DNA of 64,000 nt from Planctomycetia bacterium (GTDB lineage Bacteria; Planctomycetota; Phycisphaerae; UBA1845; UTPLA1): NCBI GenBank assembly GCA_015200345.1, contig CP054187.1, forward strand, positions 1,410,470-1,474,469, written 5' to 3'. Positions within the stretch are counted from its first letter, which is position 1; each line of letters starts with the position of its first letter. The position numbers were made by a program, and so were the translations under genes. Shown here piece after piece: positions 1 to 7,679 of the stretch. The notes beneath the pieces are model-generated. The model ran no database searches and had not been told where the DNA came from. It saw only the letters and a program-made list of their open reading frames with translations.

Positions 1-104
1 GGCGCCAGCCACGCCACCGGCCACGGCGAACCATCGGCCCGCAACATGAGAGCCCCCGCCAGCCCAACAAAGAGGAACGCCGCAAACGGTCGGCCCAAGG
101 GGGG

Positions 105-123
105 GGTGACAATCTCTGTCACC
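105..123. promoter_or_regulatory. Candidate operator: perfect inverted repeat GGTGACA-N5-TGTCACC
   Basis: Two perfect 7-bp arms (GGTGACA and TGTCACC) are separated by ATCTC. The site lies about 165 bp upstream of the XRE–S24 regulator gene, and a TTGACA that could serve as a -35 lies at 184–189, although no convincing -10 follows it. A near copy with the same 5-bp spacing occurs at 5862–5880. Dyads of this size are typical XRE-type operators, so autoregulation is the likely role; this is inference. Confidence 0.5.
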
Positions 124-269
124 GTCGAACCCGGTTTTGAATGCTCTCGCGGCATTTGGGCAGACTATCGCTCTGCTCGGCGCTTGACAATGAGCAACGA
201 GGCGATTGTATGGAGGTGGATGCGGCGGGCATCGTATCGGGGGCCCCATCAATACAGTTGAGCGGAATC

Positions 270-935
270 ATGGCTGGCACTCGCACACGCACGGACTCGA
301 ACTCACATCGTAACAGCGTCGGTGCGCGCATCCGCAGCCAACGACTGCAACAGGGAATCTCCCAGTGCGGCCTTGCCCAGCGCGCCAACGTCAACCAGGG
401 CTATCTCTCCTCCATTGAACGCGGCGACCGCAACCCGCGACCCGACACCCTCCGCGCCATCGCCGTCGCGCTCGGCGTGCCCGAATCCGTCCTCCTCGGC
501 GACGGCGACGGCCACGACGCACCGCAGCAACTCGACACCCGCGGCCTGCCGCTCTTCGGCACCATTCCCAATGGCGCCCCGACCGACACGCAGGAGCAGC
601 TCGAAATCTTCCCCGTCCTGCGACACCTCTGGCGGCCCGACCGTTACTGCCTCCGCTGCGAATTCGACTCCATGGAGCCGACCCTCAAACGCGGCGACAT
701 CATCCTCGTCGACTACCGCCCCGGCGTCGATCCCGAGTTCGTGCAGGGACGCATCTGCGCCTGCCTCGTCGACGGCCGCTCCACGCTGAAGCGCGTCAGC
801 GTCGAGCTACAGACTCGCCAGCGCGTCGTGATCCTCCGGGGTGACAATCCGGCGACGCCGCCCATGCTGATCGACGACTCGCGCGAGTTCGCCATCCAGG
901 GCGTGGCGGTGTGCCTCGTCAGCCGGGAGTTGTAG
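270..935 (+). CDS. XRE-family repressor with LexA-like S24 domain
   Basis: A 221-residue transcription factor of the phage-repressor type. Residues about 15–70 form a helix-turn-helix of the XRE class (GARIRSQRLQQGIS, then the recognition-helix region NQGYLSSIERG). Residues about 92–220 resemble the S24 peptidase fold, with a candidate catalytic Ser134 in DSMEPTL and Lys174 in STLKRV. The position where LexA and CI are cut (Ala-Gly or Cys-Gly) reads Asn-Gly (101–102), so self-cleavage is doubtful although the dyad residues are present. The chosen ATG follows a GAGCGGA stretch. An in-frame ATG at 210, with GAGG upstream, would add 20 residues. A palindromic candidate operator lies at 105–123. 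It may control itself and, given the matching palindrome, the ABC–acetyltransferase gene at 5964. Confidence 0.85.
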   Translation: MAGTRTRTDSNSHRNSVGARIRSQRLQQGISQCGLAQRANVNQGYLSSIERGDRNPRPDTLRAIAVALGVPESVLLGDGDGHDAPQQLDTRGLPLFGTIPNGAPTDTQEQLEIFPVLRHLWRPDRYCLRCEFDSMEPTLKRGDIILVDYRPGVDPEFVQGRICACLVDGRSTLKRVSVELQTRQRVVILRGDNPATPPMLIDDSREFAIQGVAVCLVSREL

Positions 936-1056
936 AAGCGATCCTGCTCTGTTGAAACCCACATCGAACCGGCCGATCCTAGCCCCGAGCGCAAGCGAGC
1001 GGGCACCATTCGGTTGCCCACCGGGGCGCGCAGCGTCGCAAAGCCCCGTAGGCTTG

Positions 1057-1740
1057 CCACCGCCCACCAACACACGCCGCGCGACTGCAACACCTCTCCC
1101 CCTTGGGGGAGAGGCCGGGTGAGGGGGAGAACTCGGAAGTGAAGATCATCTACCCTCACCCCAACCCTCTCCCTGAAAAGGAGAGGGTGTTTTGAATCAG
1201 CGCGTAACCTGGCCACCGCCCACCAACACTCGCCGCGCGACTGCAACACCTCTCCCCCTTGGGGGAGAGGCCGGGTGAGGGGAGAACTCGGAGTGAAGAT
1301 CATCTACCACTCACAACCTCTCCCTGAAAAGGAGGGTGTTTTGAATCAGCCGTAACCGCCACCGCCCACCAACACTCGCCGCGCGATCAGCACCTCTCCC
1401 TGGGGAGAGGCCGGTGAGGGGAGAACTCGGAAGTGAAGATCATCTACCCTCACCCCAACCCTCTCCCTGAAAAGGAGAGGGTGTTTTGAATCAGCGCGTA
1501 ACCTGGCCACCGCCCACCAACACTCGCCGCGCGACTGCAACACCTCTCCCCCTTGGGGGAGAGGCCGGGTGAGGGGGAGAACTCGGAAGTGAAGATCATC
1601 TACCCTCACCCCAACCCTCTCCCTGAAAAGGAGAGGGTGTTTTGAATCAGCGCGTAACCTGGCCACCGCCCACCAACACTCGCCGCGCGACTGCAACACC
1701 TCTCCCCCTTGGAGGAGAGGCCGGGTGAGGGGGGAGTCCC
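1057..1740. repeat. 156-bp tandem repeat array, five copies (last partial)
   Basis: Copies begin at about 1057, 1213, 1359, 1507 and 1663. Each holds CCACCGCCCACCAACAC, a hairpin CTCTCCCCC-TT-GGGGGAGAG, the phrase CCCTCACCCCAACCCTCTCC and a second hairpin around TCTCCCTGAAAAGGAGA. Copies 1 and 4 are almost identical with a period of 156. Copies 2 and 3 are 146 and 148 bp long because of scattered one- and two-base deletions, mainly in homopolymers. The fifth copy stops at the second half and runs into another short repeat. The whole 936–1939 interval contains no believable gene; the open frames across it are translations of the repeats. Related hairpins recur at 30.55–30.74 kb. Confidence 0.9.
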
Positions 1741-1770
1741 GTAGGATGGGCACCGCCCACCACGATAGAG

Positions 1771-1800
1771 GTAGGGTGGGTCGGCCGTCTCAACCCGCCG
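1771..1800 (+). repeat. Left arm of a 30-bp inverted repeat flanking the restriction island
   Basis: The sequence starts GTAGGGTGGGTCGGCCG and ends CCCGCCG. Its reverse complement, with three mismatches in 30, lies at 5708–5737. Each arm contains its own small GGGT…ACCC dyad. The two arms sit just outside the methyltransferase fragment and the DUF262–HNH gene. A shorter relative, GTAGGATGGGCACCGCCCACC, lies at 1741–1761. Confidence 0.75.
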
Positions 1801-1939
1801 GCTCAATGCGTGGCACAGCCGACCAGCAGGTGCCAGCCGTTTGGTGGTTTGCCATCCCCGCCGGGCCTTGCTTAAACTCCGCCGCCATGGCACGAAGACG
1901 CGCTGAAAAAAAGCAGATGCCGCGAGCCGCCGAACCAGC

Positions 1940-2503
1940 ATGGCCCGCGTGACACCGAAGAAAGCAATGCCGACGCAAGCTCGAGTTGTGCAGAGTAAGC
2001 CGCTCAACCGCTCCCTCAGCGCCGCCAAGGCCGCCAAGCAGGACGAGTTCTACACCCAGTACGTCGACATCCAGAAGGAAGTCGAAGCCTACCTCGAGTT
2101 CGATCCCAACACCTTCCGCGGCAAAATCGTCTACTGCAACTGCGACGACCCCTTCGAGAGCAACTTCTTCAAGTACTTCGCCGCCAACTTCAACAAGCTC
2201 GGGCTGAAGAAACTCATCTGCACCAGCTACGACGGCTCGCCCGTCGCCGGGCAGATGACGCTCTTTGACGAATACAACGGCGGTGAGATTGGGGGCGACG
2301 GCCACCGCAAGAAGCCCAAGGCCATCGCCGTCATCGTCGACCACGTGAAGGATGAAAACAACGACGGCGCGGCCGACATCGAAGACGTCAAACTCTTCCG
2401 CAAGAAGAACAAGGCCAACCGCATCGCCCTCAAGGGCAACGACCAATACCCCGGCGGCGACTTCCGCAGCCCCGAGTGCGTCGAGTTCCTCAATCGCGTA
2501 TAA
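1940..2503 (+). pseudogene. EcoRI-family adenine-specific DNA methyltransferase, N-terminal fragment
   Basis: A 187-residue product that matches the start of EcoRI-type N6-adenine methyltransferases: LNRSLSAAKAAKQDEFYTQY, then VYCNCDDPFESNFFKYF and LGLKKLICTSYDGSP, then GGDFRSPECVEFLNRV. Family members continue for roughly 150 more residues, and the catalytic NPPF motif normally follows within about 15 residues of this point. Here the frame ends at TAA (2501–2503), nine bases before the ATG of the next methyltransferase. The SAM-binding and catalytic half is therefore missing and no remnant of it is present downstream. I read this as the left stump of an older methyltransferase/DUF262–HNH operon interrupted by the pair at 2512–4549. 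An alternative start is ATG 1967. It could still be translated, but should not methylate DNA. Confidence 0.8.
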
Positions 2504-2504
2504 T
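2499..2504 (+). promoter_or_regulatory. Consensus -10 box directly before the Dam-like methyltransferase
   Basis: A perfect TATAAT ends 7 bases before the ATG at 2512, so transcription would begin at about the start codon and give a leaderless mRNA. No good -35 is visible at 16–18 bp spacing and there is no Shine-Dalgarno sequence before that ATG, which fits leaderless expression. The box overlaps the stop codon of the truncated methyltransferase, right at the presumed graft junction. Whether it works as a promoter is not shown. Confidence 0.45.
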
Positions 2505-2511
2505 CGACTCG

Positions 2512-3441
2512 ATGAGTCTTGCAGAGAACGAATCCTCGACACGAACACGTAAGGCGAGGCCGCCTGCTGTCACGACCTTACAGCGCCCAAAGGTCATCCC
2601 TTTCGGATGGTATGGCGGGAAGTATTCGCACCTTGACTGGCTGCTCCCCCTGCTCCCAAAGTGCCACCACTACTGCGAACCATACGCGGGATCAGGCGCG
2701 GTACTATTGAACCGTCGTCCGTCACCGGTCGAGACCTACAACGATCTTGACGGCGAAGTCGTCAATTTCTTTCGCGTGCTACGTGATGAAGGAGATAAGC
2801 TCGTCCGAGCGATCGGTCTCACCCCGTTCTCTCGCGAAGAGTTTGCTAAGGCCTGTAAGCTAGACCCAGAGTTAGACGCTTTTGAACGCGCGAGGAGATT
2901 CTACGTTCGCGCCCGGCAAGTGCGGATTGGATTGGCTCAGACTGCGACGATCGGACGCTGGGCAAACTGCAAGGACACAAGCCGCGCGGGGATGAGCGGT
3001 GTTATAAGCCGTTGGCTTGGTGGAGTAGAAGACTTGGGGATAATCGCTGAGCGGTTACTGCGCGTGCAGATTGAGAACCGACCGGCAATCCAAGCGATCG
3101 AACTCTACGACTCTCCTGGCACCTTGTTTTACTGCGATCCACCCTATATCCACGAGACGCGCGGCGACTCGAAAGCATACGGCCACGAAATGACAAACCG
3201 TCAGCACGAGGAGCTTGCGGAAGTCCTCAACAAGGTAAAAGGGTTGGTGGCGATTTCGAACTATCCTTGCGAGCTGATGGACAAGCTCTATCCCGCGCCT
3301 CGGTGGTTCAAGACCATAACAGAGGAGCGCACCAATCACGCCACCAAGGGCAAGCGTATCGAGGGCCTTTGGACGAATTACGATCCGAAGCTAGCTACCG
3401 GAAAAGAGAATGGGAATGGACACTTGTTCGGCGACGCTTGA
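2512..3441 (+). CDS. D12-class N6-adenine DNA methyltransferase (Dam-like)
   Basis: A 309-residue methyltransferase of the alpha (Dam/DpnM) group. It has the N-terminal FGWYGGK motif (residues 31–37), the SAM-binding motif CEPYAGSGAV (55–64), YNDLDGEVVNFF (76–87), and the catalytic DPPY at 209–212. The middle (about 95–195) would be the target-recognition region. It should methylate adenine in the site cut by the endonuclease encoded next. The gene overlaps that endonuclease by 32 bases, a usual sign of a coupled type II system. Codon use (ATA, TTA, GTA, GGA, CTT) is visibly less GC-rich than in flanking genes, pointing to recent transfer. An in-frame GTG at 2476 would extend it by 12 residues into the upstream fragment; I prefer the ATG. 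Confidence 0.9.
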   Translation: MSLAENESSTRTRKARPPAVTTLQRPKVIPFGWYGGKYSHLDWLLPLLPKCHHYCEPYAGSGAVLLNRRPSPVETYNDLDGEVVNFFRVLRDEGDKLVRAIGLTPFSREEFAKACKLDPELDAFERARRFYVRARQVRIGLAQTATIGRWANCKDTSRAGMSGVISRWLGGVEDLGIIAERLLRVQIENRPAIQAIELYDSPGTLFYCDPPYIHETRGDSKAYGHEMTNRQHEELAEVLNKVKGLVAISNYPCELMDKLYPAPRWFKTITEERTNHATKGKRIEGLWTNYDPKLATGKENGNGHLFGDA

Positions 3442-4549
3442 AAGGGCATACAAGGATGCTGAGGCACAGTTGCTCAAGCCCTTCGTAACCAACAAAGAGA
3501 TTGCGGAGCGCATCAAGTTCGCCGCGATGTGCCCGAGCAATCGCGCGGGCGCACGGTTCCTATTAGCTGCCACTCTCGCGAAGGTCACGCAACCCAACGT
3601 AGATATCCGTAAGCCGTTCATTCAAGCGTATCCTGACGATCAGAAGGCAGACGCTTATCCAGGTCGCAACTACGATGAGCAATACGTCTTCGAGTTTATC
3701 ACGCGGCACAAGCTCCCATGCAGTTCTACGACTGCCTTCCTGACTCCCGGCTTCCGAACGAAGAACATTGTGCTCGACTTGACCCAGAAGCTGCGCGGGA
3801 GACCCCCGGAGCTTTACGAGTTTATCCTTGAGATTCTCGATGCCATTCAATCGGGGAAGATCAAGGCTGACGTGGTGATGAGAGAGACAATCCGTCTACT
3901 CATCGTCCAGCGTGAGGCGCGCGCCCTGAAGCTCCAGAAGCTGAAAAAGGATTTGCAAGAGCAGGCGGGCGAGCTACCCCTGTCGTCGGAGGACACAGTC
4001 AAGCTCATTGAACAGCATCTCGCACTGAAGTACGCCGCGCGGTTGCCCGTGCTGGTTGTTGCCGCGGCCTATACCGCGGCGTCGGCTAAGCTTGGCGAAC
4101 GCGTGCTAAGCCTAAACGCACACAATGCCGCCGACAAACAAACCGGGGCACTTGGCGACGTCGAGATCACCCTTGCCGATGACGACAACGTCGTGACCGC
4201 GTACGAAATGAAGGATAAAGCGGTCACCATTGGCGATATCAATATCGCGATCCAGAAGATCGCCGACGGAGCGGACATACAAAACTACATCTTCGTCACC
4301 ACCGACCGCATCGACGCGGAGGTGAGAGAATACGCCGCCAAACAGTACAAGGAACTTGGAGGGGTCGAGATTGCGATTCTCGACTGCATCGGATTTCTGC
4401 GCCACTTTCTGCATTTGTTTCATCGGCTCCGCACCGACTTCCTTGACGCGTATCAGGAACTCGTCCTCGCCCAACCCGAGAGCGGCGTAAATCAAGCGCT
4501 GAAAGAAGCGTTTCTCGCGCTGCGCAAAGCTGCGCAGGCCGAGGGTTGA
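3410..4549 (+). CDS. Type II restriction endonuclease, SacI family
   Basis: A 379-residue product resembling SacI-type endonucleases. The likely nuclease centre is Asp250 in ALGDVEI followed by Glu266 and Lys268 in AYEMK, giving the D–(15)–E-x-K arrangement of PD-(D/E)XK enzymes. The adjacent stretches TGALGDVEITLADD and NYIFVTTDRID, and the C-terminal CIGFLRHFLHLFHRLR, are what I recall as family hallmarks. SacI itself cuts GAGCTC, but specificity here cannot be read from sequence. The ORF starts inside the methyltransferase gene; ATG 3416 is an alternative. It ends at TGA 4547–4549 and the same reading frame continues directly into the headless DUF262–HNH coding sequence. Codon use resembles the methyltransferase, not the host. 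Confidence 0.75.
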   Translation: MGMDTCSATLERAYKDAEAQLLKPFVTNKEIAERIKFAAMCPSNRAGARFLLAATLAKVTQPNVDIRKPFIQAYPDDQKADAYPGRNYDEQYVFEFITRHKLPCSSTTAFLTPGFRTKNIVLDLTQKLRGRPPELYEFILEILDAIQSGKIKADVVMRETIRLLIVQREARALKLQKLKKDLQEQAGELPLSSEDTVKLIEQHLALKYAARLPVLVVAAAYTAASAKLGERVLSLNAHNAADKQTGALGDVEITLADDDNVVTAYEMKDKAVTIGDINIAIQKIADGADIQNYIFVTTDRIDAEVREYAAKQYKELGGVEIAILDCIGFLRHFLHLFHRLRTDFLDAYQELVLAQPESGVNQALKEAFLALRKAAQAEG

Positions 4550-5701
4550 AGCAGAAGAGAAGCAGCAAGCGCGCACAGGGACGGGTTTGTTTACAACCAG
4601 CTTGAAGGCAAGGGGCTGTTCGGGCTGGGCGGGAAGCTCACGATTCAGCCGGAGTATCAGCGGAACTACATCTATGCCGAGGGCGGCGGGAAGCGCGAGC
4701 AGGCGGTCATTCAATCGCTGCTCAAGGGGTATCCGCTCGGGCTGATCTACTTCAACAAGGTCGCGAAGGACAAGTTCGAGGTGCTCGACGGGCAGCAGCG
4801 CATCACCAGCATCGGGCGGTTCGTCACCGACAGGTTCGCGTTCATGGAGAACGGCAACCCGCGGATATTCACCAGCCTGCCCAGGGACCAGCAGAAGAAG
4901 ATCAACGAATCGAAACTACTGATCTTCGAGTGCGAGGGGACGGAGACGGAGATCAAGCAGTGGTTCCAGACGGTGAATATCGCCGGCGTGCCGCTAAACG
5001 ATCAGGAACTGCTCAACGCCGTCTACTCCGGCCCGTTCGTCACCAGGGCCAAGGAAGAGTTCAGCAACAGCCTGAACACGAACATCCAGAAGTGGAGCGC
5101 CTACATCAAGGGCAGCGCGAACCGGCAGGATTTTCTGGCGACGGCATTGGATTGGGTGAGCAAGGGGGACATCGGCTCTTACATGAGCGCTCACCGTGGT
5201 GATGAGAACATCACCGAGCTAAAAAACTACTTCGATGCCGTGATCGACTGGGTTTCGACGGTGTTCGAGGACGTTTACCCGGAGATGAAGGGGCTGGAAT
5301 GGGGGCGGCTGTACGAGGAATACCACGACAAAAGCTACAACCAGGCGAAGATGAAAGAGGCCGTGGAAAAGCTGATGGCGGATGAGTACGTCACCAACCG
5401 CAAGGGCATCTTCGAGTATGTGCTGGGCGGCTTAACCGACAAGAAGCTGCTGGCCGTGCGGGTGTTCGACGAGAAGACGAAGAAGGTCGCGTACGCCAAG
5501 CAGACGCAGGCGGTGAAGGGCAAGAACAAATCCAACTGCCCGCTGTGCGCGGTCGGCGACAACGCGAACAAGGCGCGCATCTACGATTTCGACGAAATGG
5601 ACGCCGACCACGTGGCCGCGTGGAGCAAGGGCGGCGACTCGTCAGCCAATAACTGCCAAATGCTCTGCACGACCCACAATCGGGCCAAGGGCAATCGATA
5701 G
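4550..5701 (+). pseudogene. DUF262–HNH (GmrSD-like) protein, 5'-truncated
   Basis: From the codon after the endonuclease stop the frame is open for 383 codons. It encodes a near-complete DUF262 protein: [19 protein letters not shown] at 27–45, [12 protein letters not shown] at 57–68 and VLDGQQR at 78–84, the DGQQR motif of ParB/Srx-fold nucleotidases. A C-terminal HNH nuclease domain follows, with CPLC at 330–333, DADH ending at His354, and [17 protein letters not shown]. No ATG, GTG or TTG occurs before GTG 4781, which lies inside the DGQQR motif. The natural start and perhaps 10–25 residues have therefore been lost at the junction. Such proteins cut or hydrolyse modified DNA or nucleotides in defence and are often found beside EcoRI-family methyltransferases. 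Expression would need a non-standard start or read-through; I call it a broken gene. Confidence 0.75.
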
Positions 5702-5707
5702 TGCGCT

Positions 5708-5737
5708 CGGCGGGTCGATGCGGCCGACCCACCCTAC
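5708..5737 (-). repeat. Right arm of the 30-bp inverted repeat
   Basis: Reverse complement of 1771–1800 with three mismatches. It begins seven bases after the DUF262–HNH stop codon. No short target duplication is evident just outside the arms. Confidence 0.75.
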
Positions 5738-5861
5738 ACAATCTGCCGCGTCCTCCGCGCGAAGCCGACTTTCAAATAATCCCCCTCTTCCCCGCCCCCA
5801 TTGCCCAAACCGCCGGGACACGCCGTTCCTAATTCCCCACCGGGCATGAGATTGCAATCGC

Positions 5862-5880
5862 GATGACACTTCCTGTCACC
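5862..5880. promoter_or_regulatory. Candidate operator: GATGACA-N5-TGTCACC
   Basis: Inverted repeat with the core TGACA-N5-TGTCA, spaced exactly as at 105–123, but with a different spacer (CTTCC) and no homology outside the arms. It lies 83 bp before the ATG of the ABC–acetyltransferase gene, next to an AT-rich stretch (5882–5900). The shared dyad suggests both genes are controlled by one dimeric regulator, most simply the XRE–S24 protein. Confidence 0.5.
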
Positions 5881-5963
5881 CGATTATTGCAAATTATTGA
5901 CTCCGCGCAATGGCTTCGCTACGCTCGGTTCGGTTTATGTTAGGGAACCTGGGAGGGCCACAC

Positions 5964-7442
5964 ATGCACGAAAAAACCGATTCCGCCGCCGAACTGCACC
6001 TGCGCGTCATCCGCGAGCCGGCCGTCACGCCGCTATCGCCGCGGAAGCGGGCCATCTGCTGGGATTTCGGCATTCCGCCGCACGAAGGCTCGCACGTCGT
6101 CGCCGACAACCTGCGGCTCGCGGCGCGGCCGGGCACGATCACGGCGCTGATCGGACCGAGCGGCTCGGGCAAGAGCAGCATCCTCCAGGCCATCGCCGAT
6201 CAGGTCGGGCAGGCCGTCTGGGTCGGCCGCGAGAAACTCGACAAGCGTAGTTCCATCATCGATCTCGTCGCCCCGCGGCGTCCGCTCGCGACGGTGATGC
6301 GCATCCTCACGGCCTGCGGCCTGGGCGAGCCGCGCCTGTGGGTGCGCTCGCCGGAAGACCTCTCCGACGGCGAGCGCTTTCGCGCGGCGCTGGCCCGCGC
6401 CATCGGCCGCGCCGTCGGCTTCCCGGTGCCCGCGCCGATCTTCTGCGACGAGTTCACCGCGGTCCTGCATCGCCGCCTCGCCCGGGCGATGGCCCACAAC
6501 CTGCGCAAGCTGGTCGGCCGCGCCGGCCTGACGCTCTTTGTCGCGTCGTCACAGGATGACTTTCTCGACGACTTGCAGCCCGATCAGCTCGTGCGGCTCG
6601 GCGGGCCGGCGCCGCGCGTCGATGCCTTTGTTCCCCGGTCGCGGCGATTCTCCCTGCATCGGCGGCTGGTCGTCGAACCCGGCTCGGTTTGCGACTACAG
6701 TCTCTTTTCCGCCATGCACTATCGCCATCGCGACGGTCTGGGCTTCGTCGACAAGGTTTTCCTCCTGCGGGAACAGCCCGGCGGTGAGCCTCTCGGCATC
6801 CTCGTCTTTGCCCACGGATCGATGGAGCTGGCCCTGCGCAACCGCGCCACCGGCGGGCGATTCGTCCGAAACCTCCGCCGGCTCAACCGTGAGCTGCGCG
6901 TCCTGCGCCGGCTGGTCATGCACCCCGACGTGCGCGGCTGCGGACTGGGGCACGTGTTCGTGCGGCGCACGCTGCCGCTGGTCGGCGTGCGATTCATTGA
7001 GTGCCTCGCCGCGATGGGCACCGTCAACCCGGTGTTCGAGCGTGCCGGAATGCACCGGATCGGCCAATGCGCCCTGCCGCGCGGGCGGCTGGCGATCCTC
7101 GAACGCATGCGCCAACTGAAGCTGGACCCCTTCAGCGACGGCTTCTCAAGCCAGATAGCAAAATATCCCCGCGTGCGAAGGCTCGTCGTCGAGACCCTTC
7201 TCGGCTGGTCGCAGGTCACCCACAGCGCCAAGGGCTTCCGCCTGCGAGGCCGAAGCCCCGACGAGCTGGGGCAGACGTTTCGCCAGGTGCTGGGCGAGCC
7301 GCCGGTTTATTACCTCTGGGACCGCGAAGGTGAGTACCCTCGCGCGGATCTGCGTCCCGATGCGCAGCCTCGCCTGGCAAACCATTCGCCACCGCGACCG
7401 CGCGCCACCGCGACAAGCCGAAAACTCGATCCGCGCGGTTGA
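5964..7442 (+). CDS. ABC-type ATPase fused to a predicted acetyltransferase (COG2401-like)
   Basis: A 492-residue protein with no membrane segment. Residues about 35–210 are an ABC ATPase: Walker A GPSGSGKSS at 64–72, the signature LSDGE at 133–137, and Walker B IFCDEF at 159–164. The second half resembles a GNAT acetyltransferase, with the acyl-CoA-binding RGCGLG near residues 325–330. The combination corresponds to a family annotated only as an ABC ATPase fused to a predicted acetyltransferase domain; no function is established. The ATG was chosen because GGGAGG lies about 10 bases upstream; an in-frame ATG at 5910 is weaker. A palindrome identical in core to that upstream of the XRE–S24 regulator precedes it. 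With no permease gene nearby, a role in DNA or RNA transactions is more likely than transport. Confidence 0.75.
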   Translation: MHEKTDSAAELHLRVIREPAVTPLSPRKRAICWDFGIPPHEGSHVVADNLRLAARPGTITALIGPSGSGKSSILQAIADQVGQAVWVGREKLDKRSSIIDLVAPRRPLATVMRILTACGLGEPRLWVRSPEDLSDGERFRAALARAIGRAVGFPVPAPIFCDEFTAVLHRRLARAMAHNLRKLVGRAGLTLFVASSQDDFLDDLQPDQLVRLGGPAPRVDAFVPRSRRFSLHRRLVVEPGSVCDYSLFSAMHYRHRDGLGFVDKVFLLREQPGGEPLGILVFAHGSMELALRNRATGGRFVRNLRRLNRELRVLRRLVMHPDVRGCGLGHVFVRRTLPLVGVRFIECLAAMGTVNPVFERAGMHRIGQCALPRGRLAILERMRQLKLDPFSDGFSSQIAKYPRVRRLVVETLLGWSQVTHSAKGFRLRGRSPDELGQTFRQVLGEPPVYYLWDREGEYPRADLRPDAQPRLANHSPPRPRATATSRKLDPRG

Positions 7443-7526
7443 GTGTCCCCCGGCCGGCCTGCTCGTGGAACCGTCATCGTTGACCGGTTCGCGGAGAAAA
7501 AACCGGAGCGATGGACGCCTTCCGAA

Positions 7527-7556
7527 TTGCAGAAGCCGGGCCGGACTTGGTACAAT
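7527..7556 (+). promoter_or_regulatory. Sigma-70-type promoter for the large protease gene
   Basis: TTGCAG (7527–7532) and TACAAT (7551–7556) are separated by 18 bp. The predicted start of transcription, around 7563, leaves a leader of roughly 115 bases before ATG 7680. Confidence 0.5.
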
Positions 7557-7679
7557 ATTTTTCCGTGAAGTGGGTAAGCCGCACGGTCTCACCCTTCCCC
7601 CGCCGCGCGACCGGCCCATCGCGAAACGCTGTTGAAAGGCGTCGCGTTGATTAATTTGTCTCTATTAAGGAACCCGACC

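Noticed and set aside
713-1753. Minus-strand frames with repeated LTRPLPQGGEVLQSRG peptides
   Set aside because: They are direct translations of the tandem DNA repeat and lose frame where the repeat copies carry small deletions.
4547-4549. Recoding of TGA as an amino acid to fuse the endonuclease to DUF262–HNH
   Set aside because: TGA is used as a normal stop by many intact genes in the window, and the lost N-terminus of DUF262 is better explained by truncation. Occasional read-through is kept only as a minor possibility.
1940-5701. A single intact four-gene defence operon
   Set aside because: The first gene lacks its catalytic half and the last lacks a start codon, so only the middle methyltransferase–endonuclease pair can be called complete.
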